Assembly (NCBI RefSeq): GCF_050038885.1
Contig: NZ_CP143624.1
Span: 1,116,001 to 1,180,000 of the forward strand
Length of the DNA stretch: 64,000 bases
Direction: 5' to 3'
Origin: Myxococcus flavus
GTDB lineage: Bacteria > Myxococcota > Myxococcia > Myxococcales > Myxococcaceae
In this document: piece by piece, positions 32,937 to 42,695 of the stretch
How positions within the stretch are numbered: the stretch's first letter is position 1
Layout of the letters: each line of letters begins with the position of its first letter
Translations under genes and position numbers: made by a program
The notes under the pieces: generated by a model
What the model was told of the DNA's origin: nothing
Database searches by the model: none
The model's input: the letters and a program-made list of their open reading frames with translations, nothing else

Positions 32937-33906
32937 TGTCAGAGGCCTGGGGCGGCGGTGGCGGAACGTACGTCTGGTCGATGAGCGCGTAGCCGAAGGC
33001 CAGCGCGGCGCGGCAGGACTCCGCCGAGGCGTCGGCGCGCGCGTACTTCACCATGTCCGACTCGGACACGAAGCGCATCAGCGCGTCCTCCGGCAGGCCC
33101 GGCGTGGACATGCGGCGCAGCGACGCCATCAGCTCGGAGCTGGTGCACTCCAGCGCCTCGAAGGCGTAGCGCTCGCCCAGGTAGCCACGGACGATCTCCG
33201 ACAGCCGGAAGTAGAACTCCTTCACCTGGCCGCGCGCGGGCAGGTCGTCCGCCTTCAGCGCGTCCAGCGCCTTGCGCGTGCGCACGTCCAGCGGCAGCGG
33301 CGGCGTCACCACCACGTGCTTGGGCCGGTTCCTCCACCACCGGAACAGCAGCCACGCCAGCAGCGCCGCCGCCAGCGCGCCCAGCACCGTGAGCACCAGG
33401 CGCCACGAGCGGATGGGCACCTCCTCCGGAGGCTTGTAGTCGAAGAGGTCCGCGCCCTTCCCGTCCGCGTCCTGCGGCAGCGTGGACGTCACCTCCACCG
33501 CCTGCGCCGGCGCGGTGAAGCGCTGGGGGCCCTCCGGCGTGGCCACGTCGAACGGCAGCGCGGGCACCTCCACCGAGCCCAGCGCGAAGGCGGACAGCCG
33601 CACCCGGAACGTGGTGGTGGCCGAGTCCGGCCCGTCCTGGCGCTGGCGCGTCTGGTCCAGGAACTCGAAGTCCCCCGTCTCCTGGGGCACCGCCAGCTCG
33701 TAGCGGTGCGCCTTCGGGTGGGTGATGACCACTTCGTAGACGAAGGGGTCGCCGATGCGGACCTGGGGTGGGTCCACGCGCACCGACACGTCCAGGGGCT
33801 TGGCCTGCTCGTGCGTGGGCGCGCCCGCGGCCGCGGGGGCCTGGGCCCGGGCCTGCGAGGACGCCACCACGAAGCACATCGCCAGCAGGGGAAGGAGCCG
33901 CGTCAC
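32911..33906 (-). CDS. DUF4381-like envelope protein of the MoxR/Bat operon
   Basis: A 331-residue protein with a signal peptide (about 1-21), a BatD-like beta domain (VRIGDPFVYEVVITHPK), one membrane helix near 175-192 and a cytoplasmic helical domain with REIVRGYLGERY-type pattern (SEIVRGYLGERYAFEALECT). This combines a BatD-like ectodomain with a DUF4381-like tail. It overlaps the DUF58 gene by four bases. Confidence 0.78.
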   Translation of the reverse strand: MTRLLPLLAMCFVVASSQARAQAPAAAGAPTHEQAKPLDVSVRVDPPQVRIGDPFVYEVVITHPKAHRYELAVPQETGDFEFLDQTRQRQDGPDSATTTFRVRLSAFALGSVEVPALPFDVATPEGPQRFTAPAQAVEVTSTLPQDADGKGADLFDYKPPEEVPIRSWRLVLTVLGALAAALLAWLLFRWWRNRPKHVVVTPPLPLDVRTRKALDALKADDLPARGQVKEFYFRLSEIVRGYLGERYAFEALECTSSELMASLRRMSTPGLPEDALMRFVSESDMVKYARADASAESCRAALAFGYALIDQTYVPPPPPQASDNAAAPRVQ

Positions 33907-34784
33907 GCCGCCATCCTCCGGGCTCGCGCGCGGAAGAAGTTCGCGAGCGCCTTGCCGTGGTCATCGCCCGCGCGCAGCTCCACGTGGTCCAGCTCCAGCT
34001 TCTTGAACAGCTTGCGGCGCTCGTCGCGCGCGGCCTGCATTGCCCGGGCGAAGCGGCCTCGCACGCGCGGGTCGCTGGTGTCGACGACGAAGCGCTCGCC
34101 CGTCTCCGGGTCCTCCATGTCCACCAGCCCCAGCCGCGGAAAGGCCTCCTCCAGCGGGTCCGCCACCACCACGGGCACCAGGTCGTGCTTGCGCCCCACC
34201 AGCCGCAGCGGCTTCTCGTAGTCGCGCGCCTGGAAGTCGGAGATGAGGAACGTCACCGCCTTCCGCTTCGCCACCTGCGTCAGGTAGTTGAGCCCCACCG
34301 CCAGGTCCGTCCCCCGCCCCTCCGGCTGGAACGTGAGGATGTCGCTCACCAGGCGCAGCACGTGCGTGCGGCCCTTGCGCGGCGGCACCACCTTCTCCAC
34401 GCGGTCCGAGAAGAGGATGAGTCCCACCCGGTCGTTGTTGGCGATGGCGCTGAAGGCAATCTGCGCGGCCACCTCCGCGGCAATCTCCGACTTGGTGCGC
34501 TCGCGCGAGCCGAACTCCTTCGACGCGGACACGTCCACCACCAGCATCACCGTCAGCTCGCGCTCCTCGGTGAAGACCTTGACGTAGGCCTCGTGCATGC
34601 GCGCGGTGACGTTCCAGTCGATGATGCGAATCTCGTCACCGGGCTGGTACTGGCGCACCTCGGAGAAGGCCATGCCCCGGCCCTTGAAGACCGAGTGGTA
34701 CTGGCCGGCGAGCATGTCGGAGACCACCTTGCGGGTGCGAATCTCCAGCTTGCGGATGCGGCGGATGAGGTCCTTGGGAAGCAC
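33903..34784 (-). CDS. DUF58 family protein (MoxR-associated VWA-like)
   Basis: A 293-residue cytoplasmic protein. The DUF58 core GRGMAFSEVRQYQPGDEIRI followed by IDWNVTAR is textbook, and a VWA-like fold with VVDVSASKEFGS follows. DUF58 proteins are nearly always next to MoxR ATPases and are presumed adaptors. It lies 31 bases downstream of moxR. Confidence 0.93.
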   Translation of the reverse strand: MLPKDLIRRIRKLEIRTRKVVSDMLAGQYHSVFKGRGMAFSEVRQYQPGDEIRIIDWNVTARMHEAYVKVFTEERELTVMLVVDVSASKEFGSRERTKSEIAAEVAAQIAFSAIANNDRVGLILFSDRVEKVVPPRKGRTHVLRLVSDILTFQPEGRGTDLAVGLNYLTQVAKRKAVTFLISDFQARDYEKPLRLVGRKHDLVPVVVADPLEEAFPRLGLVDMEDPETGERFVVDTSDPRVRGRFARAMQAARDERRKLFKKLELDHVELRAGDDHGKALANFFRARARRMAA

Positions 34785-34815
34785 GGGGCGCCTGGCGGGC
34801 TCGCGAGGGTGAGGG

Positions 34816-35805
<990 letters not shown>

Positions 35806-36000
35806 GTCGCCTCGTGTCGGACTGGCGGCGGGCAGCCTAGGGTTTACAGGGTATCCGGCTCAACACCGCAGAGGGCCGCACATTCCAGTAAGTTACCCGT
35901 CCGTCCGCTCCTCCTGGAGTGTCCTCCCCATGTACCACTCACAGCCCCAACGCCAACCCCTGTTCCACTCCCGGCGGACGGCCGCGCGGTGGGCAACACC

Positions 36001-36891
36001 ATGAAGGCCCCCGCGGTGGGGCCCGTGGAGGCCGCGCTGCTGGCCCAATTGGCCCCGGCAGTCACGGCGACGGTTCACTGGTTGCCGGGAGGCGGGGCGC
36101 TCCGCGTCCTGGAGGCGGGCGCGGGCCCCACGGTGGTGCTGCTCCACGGACGCGGCGGCGCGGCCTCCTCGTGGTTCGCCTACCTGACGGCGCTGGCCCG
36201 AACGCACCGGGTGCTGGCGGTGGACCTGCCGGGGTTCGGCCTGTCGTCCCCCACCGACGGTCCGCTGACCACGGCCGAAGAGGCGGTGGCCTTCTTCACC
36301 GCGCCCGTGGAGGCGTTGCTGGCCCGGCTCGCGCCCGGCCCGGTGAGCGTGGTGGGACACTCGCTGGGCGGGCTGGTGGCCCTGGAGCTCGCATTGCGCG
36401 GCCGGGTGCCCGTGGAGCGACTGGGCCTGGTGGGTGCGATGGGCCTGGGGCCGGAGATGGCGCGCAAGGCCCGCCTCTTCTTCCGCTCGGGTCCGGAGCG
36501 CCTCGCGCGCGCCCTGGGACCCTGGGCCTGGGCCCGGATGGTACCGCCGCCCCAGACACCGCTGGGCCAGCGGCTGGGGGCTCTGGACTACGAGCTGCAC
36601 GCCCGTCCGGGCACCAGCCCCGAGGTCGCGCGGGCCTTCGACCTGCTCGTCCCGCTCGTCGGCGAGGTCTTCCACCGCGCGCGGCAATTGGACGCGGTGG
36701 GCGTACCGGTGTTGGTCGTGTGGGGTGAACGGGAAGACGTCCTTCCGGTATCCATGGCCGAACAGGCGGCGCGGCGGCTGCCGCAGGCGCAGCTCGTGCG
36801 AGTGGATGCGGGCCACAGTCCTCACCAGGAGCGGCCGGAGCGCGTGCTCCCCGAGCTGAAGACCTTTCTCGACGCCCAGCCCTCGCCGTAG
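36001..36891 (+). CDS. Alpha/beta hydrolase
   Basis: A 296-residue hydrolase. The oxyanion segment HGRGGAASSW, the nucleophile elbow GHSLGG (Ser near residue 122), the acid in VVWGEREDVLP and the terminal DAGHSPHQERPE His are all present, so it is probably active. It resembles the MhpC/haloperoxidase-like group; substrate unknown. The start ATG follows a weak Shine-Dalgarno. Confidence 0.9.
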   Translation: MKAPAVGPVEAALLAQLAPAVTATVHWLPGGGALRVLEAGAGPTVVLLHGRGGAASSWFAYLTALARTHRVLAVDLPGFGLSSPTDGPLTTAEEAVAFFTAPVEALLARLAPGPVSVVGHSLGGLVALELALRGRVPVERLGLVGAMGLGPEMARKARLFFRSGPERLARALGPWAWARMVPPPQTPLGQRLGALDYELHARPGTSPEVARAFDLLVPLVGEVFHRARQLDAVGVPVLVVWGEREDVLPVSMAEQAARRLPQAQLVRVDAGHSPHQERPERVLPELKTFLDAQPSP

Positions 36892-36909
36892 TGCACGGTG
36901 GGCGGGCGC

Positions 36910-36925
36910 CCGATGGCCCCATCGG
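36910..36925 (+). terminator. Small stem-loop after the hydrolase gene
   Basis: A palindromic CCGATGG-CC-CCATCGG lies 19 bases after the stop. With the two central Gs looped out it forms a 6-bp stem. Short and without a T-tract, so it is a weak terminator call. Confidence 0.35.
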
Positions 36926-37030
36926 CTCGTCCCGCGGTCGCAGTGCGCCCTTCCGGCGCTTGTCCCGGCCTCCCCGGATGCCAACCGTGCAGCCGTGTCA
37001 TTCGCGGGCCATTCCGCCTGGGAGGTTTCC

Positions 37031-37378
37031 ATGAACCACAAGACGCATGACCGTCACGACCACGTCCACGCCGCGGGCTGTGGCCACCCCGCCATCCAGC
37101 ACCAGGACCATGTGGACTACCTGCATGACGGGCACCTGCACCACGCGCACTCGGACCACACGGACGAATGCACCCTGTCCGAGGACACCCGGAACCCCGC
37201 GCGCTGTACGCCACAACATGCCTGCGGCGCGCATGAGAGCGCCCACCGTCATGGGCCCACCTGCGGCCATGCGGCGGCCCCCCATGGGGACCACGTGGAC
37301 TACCTCGTCGATGGGCATCTGCATCACCCGCACGACGGCCACTGCGACGACCACGGCAAGGTGCAGGTGCTGGGCTGA
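37031..37378 (+). CDS. His-rich metal-binding protein with duplicated module
   Basis: A 115-residue protein, about a quarter of it His, with six Cys residues. A module CGH-x9-DHVDYLHDGHLHH-type occurs twice (about residues 17-40 and 75-100). Cys-His spacing of this kind is found in small actinobacterial and proteobacterial proteins, some annotated as zinc-related. It probably buffers zinc, nickel or copper in the cytoplasm; no signal peptide is seen. GGAGG sits five bases before the ATG. Confidence 0.72.
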   Translation: MNHKTHDRHDHVHAAGCGHPAIQHQDHVDYLHDGHLHHAHSDHTDECTLSEDTRNPARCTPQHACGAHESAHRHGPTCGHAAAPHGDHVDYLVDGHLHHPHDGHCDDHGKVQVLG

Positions 37379-37469
37379 GACATACACGAGCAGGGACTCC
37401 CGTCATGGGAGGCCCCGCCTCGCGCGTGCCATCCAGTGGGTGCCGCCTCCAGGTGGTGGTCGCCGGCGC

Positions 37470-37955
37470 CTGCCGCGTCAGACGGTCCACGCGCTGCTTG
37501 CACAGCTTGCCCGCGACGTGCCGGCCTGCGGGCCTCGCCTCGAGCTTGAGGCGACGTCTCTTGCTGCGCCAGACCGCCCACGCACTGCTTGCACAGCTCG
37601 CCTGCGACGTGCCGGCCTGCGGGCCTCGCCTCGAGCTTGAGGCGACGTCTCTTGCTGCGCCAGACCGCCCACGCACTGCTTGCACAGCTCGCCTGCGACG
37701 TGCCGACCTGCGGGCCCCGCCTCGAGCTTGAGGCGACGTCTCTTGCTGCGACAGACCGCCCACGCACTGCTTGCACAGCTCGCCCGCGACGTGCCGGCCT
37801 GCGGGCCTCGCCTCGAGCTTGAGGAGACGTCCACTGCTGCGCCAGGCGTTCCACGAACTGCTCGCGCGCCTCGCCCGCGACGTGCCCGGTCTGCCCCCAT
37901 CAAGCTTGAGGCGATGACCCCTGCTGCGCCTGGCGTTCCACGAGCTGCTTGCGCA
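37470..37955 (-). repeat. 91-bp tandem repeat array overlapping the thioredoxin 3' end
   Basis: About 5.3 units of 91 bp in direct tandem. Corresponding points fall at 37495, 37586, 37677, 37768 and 37859 (91 apart) and at 37946 (87). The middle units differ at one to a few bases. The unit nearest the thioredoxin gene includes its last 18 or so codons, and the gene's TGA corresponds to CGA in the other units. A near-palindrome CCTCGAGCTTGAGG occurs in most units. Because 91 is not a multiple of three, each unit shifts frame. There are no unique spacers. Confidence 0.88.
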
Positions 37956-38286
37956 CCTCGTCCATGTCGAGCGCGCGCACCTGACGGATGAGGTCATCGA
38001 GCGCGCTGGCCGGCAGCGCCCCCGCCTGCTCGAACAACATGATTCCGTCCCGGAAGACCATCAGCGTGGGGATGGAGCGGATGGCGAACGCGCCCGCGAG
38101 CTCCGCCTCCCGGTCGGTGTCGAGCTTCCCGAAGACGATGTCCGGATTCTTCGTGCTCGCCTGTTCGAAGACAGGCGCGAAGGTGCGGCACGGCGCGCAC
38201 CAGTCGGCCCACCAGTCGAGGAGGACGATTCCCTCCTTCGAGACGATTTCCTTGAAGTTGGCCTTGGTGATGTCGGTGGTTGCCAT
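37900..38286 (-). CDS. trx: Thioredoxin family protein
   Basis: A 128-residue thioredoxin-fold protein with active site WCAPC (29-33), not the usual WCGPC, and cis-Pro in RSIPTLMVF. The segment FGKLDTDREAELAGAFAI is conserved. The last 20 residues (Glu/Gln/Arg then GSSPQA) extend beyond the fold and belong to the first unit of the 91-bp array. It is a likely disulfide reductase. The start ATG lies next to an 11-bp inverted repeat. Confidence 0.93.
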   Translation of the reverse strand: MATTDITKANFKEIVSKEGIVLLDWWADWCAPCRTFAPVFEQASTKNPDIVFGKLDTDREAELAGAFAIRSIPTLMVFRDGIMLFEQAGALPASALDDLIRQVRALDMDEVRKQLVERQAQQGSSPQA

Positions 38287-38288
38287 GC

Positions 38289-38328
38289 CCTGACACTGGG
38301 CCCTCCCCCCCAGAGGCGCCAGTGTCAG
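38289..38328 (-). promoter_or_regulatory. 11-bp inverted repeat at the thioredoxin start
   Basis: A perfect inverted repeat, CCTGACACTGG / CCAGTGTCAGG, with an 18-base loop ends two bases before the start codon. In RNA it would occlude the ribosome site while a G-rich loop (GGGGGGAGGG) stays exposed; as DNA it could be an operator. Confidence 0.55.
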
Positions 38329-38385
38329 GATGTGGCCAGCCAGGCTCCCCCCAGGGCCTGACTCCCAGTCGCCTTCAGCCCACCG

Positions 38386-38412
38386 CGGCGGCCCATGACA
38401 GGTGGGCCGCCG
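38386..38412 (-). terminator. Terminator-like hairpin after the NolX-like gene
   Basis: A perfect 10-bp stem, CGGCGGCCCA / TGGGCCGCCG, with a 7-base loop lies 16 bases past the stop of the NolX-like gene, before the thioredoxin leader. No T-tract. Confidence 0.6.
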
Positions 38413-38427
38413 GCACGGCAATCGGGC

Positions 38428-39378
38428 TCAGCCCCAGATGCTCGCCCGGCCCATGAACTGCGCCAGGTCCAGCCGGTTCGACTGCGTCTCACGCCGGGGC
38501 GCCTTCGCGGTGAAAGACTCCAGGTCCTGCAGGCTGATGTGGACCTCCTTGCTGGACTTGGACTTGCTGGCGCCCTGGTCCACCGAGCGCAGCGCGGTGG
38601 GGTGGTCGAGCAGGAACTGCGCCGCCTCGCGCAGCTCCCGCGGCGCGCCGCTCTTCGGGTCGGCCACGCGCTTGAGCTCCGACAGGCCGATGTTGTTGTC
38701 GCCCGCGCCCTTGCCCTTGGCGTTCATGCCGACGCCCTCGGCGAAGGCGAAGTGCTCCTTGAGCGTCTGGGCGGCCTTGTAGACGTCCATGGGGCCCTGA
38801 CGGTCGGCGCCGAAGGACGGGCGGAACTGCGGACCGAACGAGGGGCCGCACAGGTCCAGCCGCGGCGGCAGGTTGGGACGGTGGGGGTTGGGGCCGCACG
38901 GGCCGCCGAAGCCGCCGCCGAACCCGGAGCCGAACAGCGGCGGACGCTGCGGGAAGGCGGGCCGCTGGGGTCCCCCGCAGTCCGAGGCATTCTTGGCATG
39001 CGCCTGGAGGTCCGCCTTGCTCAGGTGCACCTCGTGCTTGCCGCCATGGGCCTTGCTGGCGCCCTGGTCCAGCGAGCGCAGGGCAATGGGGTGGTCGAGC
39101 ATCCACTTCGCTGCGGCGCGGACCTCGGCCGGAAAGCCACTGTTCGGGTCCGCCACGCGCTTGAGCTCCGACGTCCCGATGTTGGCGTCCCCGGCGCCCT
39201 TGCCGCTGGCGTTCATGCCCACGCCCTCGACGGCGTCGAAGTGCTTGAGCACCGTCTGCGCCGCCTTGGACGGGTCCATCGACCGGTAGGCGGCCTGGAA
39301 GTTGTCCGACGGGCCGCAGCCACGGGTGTTGCCGGAGAAGCCGTTGCACTGGATGGACTTCGCGATGGACACGCTCAT
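38428..39378 (-). CDS. Duplicated-module protein resembling HrpF/NolX translocon repeats
   Basis: A 316-residue protein without an obvious Sec signal. Two homologous modules of about 95 residues (34-128 and 197-291) share KAAQT, GVGMNASGKGAGDANIG, SELKRVADP, a LDHP-ALRS-D helix and a final LSKADLQ/LQDLE helix. They are joined by a Pro/Gly/Phe-rich linker. Acidic loop, short helix, LLDHP-type helix and second acidic loop is the layout I recall for repeats in HrpF/NolX/PopF type III translocators. AGGAG lies eight bases before the chosen ATG; another ATG is two codons upstream. Secretion through the type III system is inference. Confidence 0.6.
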   Translation of the reverse strand: MSVSIAKSIQCNGFSGNTRGCGPSDNFQAAYRSMDPSKAAQTVLKHFDAVEGVGMNASGKGAGDANIGTSELKRVADPNSGFPAEVRAAAKWMLDHPIALRSLDQGASKAHGGKHEVHLSKADLQAHAKNASDCGGPQRPAFPQRPPLFGSGFGGGFGGPCGPNPHRPNLPPRLDLCGPSFGPQFRPSFGADRQGPMDVYKAAQTLKEHFAFAEGVGMNAKGKGAGDNNIGLSELKRVADPKSGAPRELREAAQFLLDHPTALRSVDQGASKSKSSKEVHISLQDLESFTAKAPRRETQSNRLDLAQFMGRASIWG

Positions 39379-39847
39379 GGTCATGACTCCTGATTGAGAT
39401 TGCTGCGATGGTTTGGATTGGGGGCGAGTGGCTGTTTCAGCCGAAAGCCCCGCGCGCTGACTACATGCACATTCTCTATCCGACCCGCGCGTTGTTTCCT
39501 GCGGTGTTTTTATTTGTTTTCCGCGCGCGCCAGGGGGAAACGAACCGCAATTCAAACACAAACACGCCCATCCACGAGCCGTCTGTCCATTCAAGACAAG
39601 ACATCGCGGATGGGCGCCAGGATGCTGGTGTTATCGAAGCGAGCCCAGTCCACTGCAGTGGACATGCCAGGGCCCTCCAGGGGCATTGCCCCGGCGGAGA
39701 GCCCGCGCGCTAGAGGAGGAACGAGCGCCGGGCGGGCCCGGGCGCCTGATAACGGCGGTTGTCAGGTGGCAACAACAGTTGTCACCCCCTCCCCTGCATA
39801 GGCGAGGTGGTAGCCTGCCGGCCGTGGCGCACCCTGGCGACAACGAC
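39379..39847. other. Intergenic region between the NolX-like gene and an FHA/sigma-54 activator
   Basis: About 470 bases with no gene. The stretch 39400-39600 is less GC-rich than its surroundings and has A/T runs (TTTTTATTTGTTTT) that could hold the promoter of the NolX-like gene. A 9-bp inverted repeat, CGCCCATCC / GGATGGGCG, spans 39565-39616. The region ends in the triple half-site listed separately. Confidence 0.5.
39757..39786 (+). promoter_or_regulatory. Cluster of GTTGTCA/TGGCAAC half-sites
   Basis: Three half-sites occur in 30 bases: GGTTGTCA, GGTGGCAAC and GTTGTCACC. The outer two are direct copies and the middle one is inverted, giving a GGTGGCAAC-AACA-GTTGTCACC palindrome with one mismatch, about 60 bases before the start. 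It is probably an operator, perhaps autoregulatory. Confidence 0.45.
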
Positions 39848-41191
<1,344 letters not shown>

Positions 41192-41207
41192 GCGAGGAAC
41201 ACGCCCC

Positions 41208-41714
41208 ATGCGACCGCCACTTCGGGCCCAGCCCCTCACGAAAGAGGCCTTCGCGCCGTTCGGCGACGTCATCGGGCTGGAGCTCGCGGGCGGCACCAGC
41301 GCCAACCAGGGCACGGCCACGCGCTTCGACAGGGTGGCGAACCTGACGGGCAGCCGGCCCCAGGCCCAGCCCAACCTCGCCGTGTTCCGCTCGGTGGCGA
41401 AGTCGCTGCCCTTCGAGGTGCGGCTGCTGGAGCGCCACCCCTGCTCCACGCAGATGTTCGTGGCGCTCGCGTGTCAGCGCTTCCTGGTGGTCGTCTGTCC
41501 GGACGACGCACGCGGCGAGCCGGACCTGGACCGGCTGCAAGCCTTCGTCTGTGGCCCGGGCCATGGCGTGAACTACCGCCCCGGCCAGTGGCACCATCCC
41601 ATCATCGCGCTGGACGGTCCCGCGGACCTGCTGATGCTGGCCTGGGAGGATGGGTCCGCCCAGGACTGCGAGGAGCGCCCCCTGGCCACGCCCCTGCTCG
41701 TCACCAGCGACTGA
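41208..41714 (+). CDS. allA: Ureidoglycolate lyase
   Basis: A 168-residue AllA-family enzyme splitting ureidoglycolate into glyoxylate and urea in purine catabolism. Family segments RHPCSTQMFVAL and GVNYRPGQWHHPI, with the metal/substrate residues, are present. It follows the activator by 16 bases. No other allantoin genes are visible, so its pathway partners must be elsewhere. Confidence 0.88.
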   Translation: MRPPLRAQPLTKEAFAPFGDVIGLELAGGTSANQGTATRFDRVANLTGSRPQAQPNLAVFRSVAKSLPFEVRLLERHPCSTQMFVALACQRFLVVVCPDDARGEPDLDRLQAFVCGPGHGVNYRPGQWHHPIIALDGPADLLMLAWEDGSAQDCEERPLATPLLVTSD

Positions 41715-41735
41715 CCGGCCCTGCCCGTTCGGGAC

Positions 41736-41864
41736 TCAGCGCGTCTGCGACTCGCGGCTGGGCTCACGCGTCGAGTGGATGCTCTGGAAGCCCGCGATGC
41801 ACCGCGGCACCGAGTCGGAGTACGGACCACCGGAATAGAGCATGTCGATGCCATCGCGCGGCAT
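41736..41864 (-). CDS. Possible 42-residue protein downstream of the pilin-like gene
   Basis: An ATG-initiated frame five bases after the pilin-like stop encodes MPRDGIDMLYSGGPYSDS and continues to an Arg/Ser/Gln-rich end. About 90 percent of third codon positions are G or C, as in real genes here. It could be a small coupled gene or a detached C-terminus of the pilin-like protein. No family recognised. Confidence 0.4.
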   Translation of the reverse strand: MPRDGIDMLYSGGPYSDSVPRCIAGFQSIHSTREPSRESQTR

Positions 41865-41869
41865 GAGCG

Positions 41870-42559
41870 TCAGTCGTCGACGTCGTTCACGACGTTCGTC
41901 GGAATGCCCGGCGGGACGCGGTTGCCCTCCAGGTCGGTGAGCGTCTTCGTGGAGACGAGCCAGATATCCAGCGTGTCATCGACGTCGATGTTCCCCGCAC
42001 AGGCCATCGTGAGCTGGCATTCGGGGCACGCGCCCACGACACCGAGCTGCCGGGTGACCCAGCTGGGCAGTCCCTCGAGCGTCACGGGACGGATGCGCTC
42101 ATCCCTCGAGCGCTCCACGCCGATGCCCACGGCATCCTCCCCCACGCTCGCCTCCGCCGTGTCACGTGCCGCCACCGGTCCTACAGCCGTGAAGTATGCG
42201 TAGCGATTGCCACGTTCGGGGATGAAGCCCACCTTCGAGATGGTGAGCGCATAGGCACCGTGCTCGGCATGGTAGCTGCGCTGGGCGTCGAAGAACGCGC
42301 GCAGGTTCGCCTTGCACTCCCACTGCTTGGAGCGCACGGGCAGCTTGTTGTAGTTGGGAATCGCAATGGCGGCCAGGAAGCCGAGGCACGGGCAGAGGAA
42401 GAGGACGCCCAGCGCGGCCCACACGCCCCCCAGGCGCGTCACCCACGAGCGAGCCGGCACGGTCGCCACGTTCCCACACTCACAGGTGACGATGACGCCC
42501 GGGGAAAGCCCCGTGACGTCCATGAGGCTGCCGCACTTCGGGCACTCCAGCTTCGCCAT
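41870..42559 (-). CDS. Zinc-ribbon protein with a type IV pilin-like domain
   Basis: A 229-residue hybrid. Residues 1-35 form a zinc-ribbon (Cys 6, 9, 26, 28). A membrane helix at about 43-66 runs into GFLAAIAIPNYNKLPVRSKQ, the second half of a type IV pilin helix in the style of Myxococcus PilA, then KANLRAFFDAQRSYHAEHGAY and a globular domain with a CPEC pair near the end. The prepilin peptidase site (GFTLIE) is absent, so it is not processed as a classic pilin. It probably sits in the membrane with the ribbon in the cytoplasm. Role unknown. Confidence 0.72.
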   Translation of the reverse strand: MAKLECPKCGSLMDVTGLSPGVIVTCECGNVATVPARSWVTRLGGVWAALGVLFLCPCLGFLAAIAIPNYNKLPVRSKQWECKANLRAFFDAQRSYHAEHGAYALTISKVGFIPERGNRYAYFTAVGPVAARDTAEASVGEDAVGIGVERSRDERIRPVTLEGLPSWVTRQLGVVGACPECQLTMACAGNIDVDDTLDIWLVSTKTLTDLEGNRVPPGIPTNVVNDVDD

Positions 42560-42695
42560 GTCCTGGATTCCCCCTGGAAGCGCGCGAGTCCTGCACGCAG
42601 ACGCGCAACGTACCATGGCCACCCGCCAGCCCACGGGCGGGTGCGACGACCGGGGAGATGGACGCACCACCCGTCCTGGCCGCTAGACTGCGCCC

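Noticed and set aside
37470..37955. CRISPR array
   Set aside because: Units are contiguous 91-bp repeats without unique spacers, and no cas genes are present.
36822..37997. A 391-codon minus-strand open frame running through the 91-bp array
   Set aside because: It crosses the array in a shifting frame, overlaps the His-rich gene and the end of thioredoxin in antisense or other frames, and its Arg/Ala/Ser translation has no protein character.
39764..39782. Sigma-54 promoter at TGGCAAC-N-GTTG before the FHA activator
   Set aside because: The GG and GC-like elements are one base off the required 10-bp gap, and the sequence is better explained as repeated half-sites.
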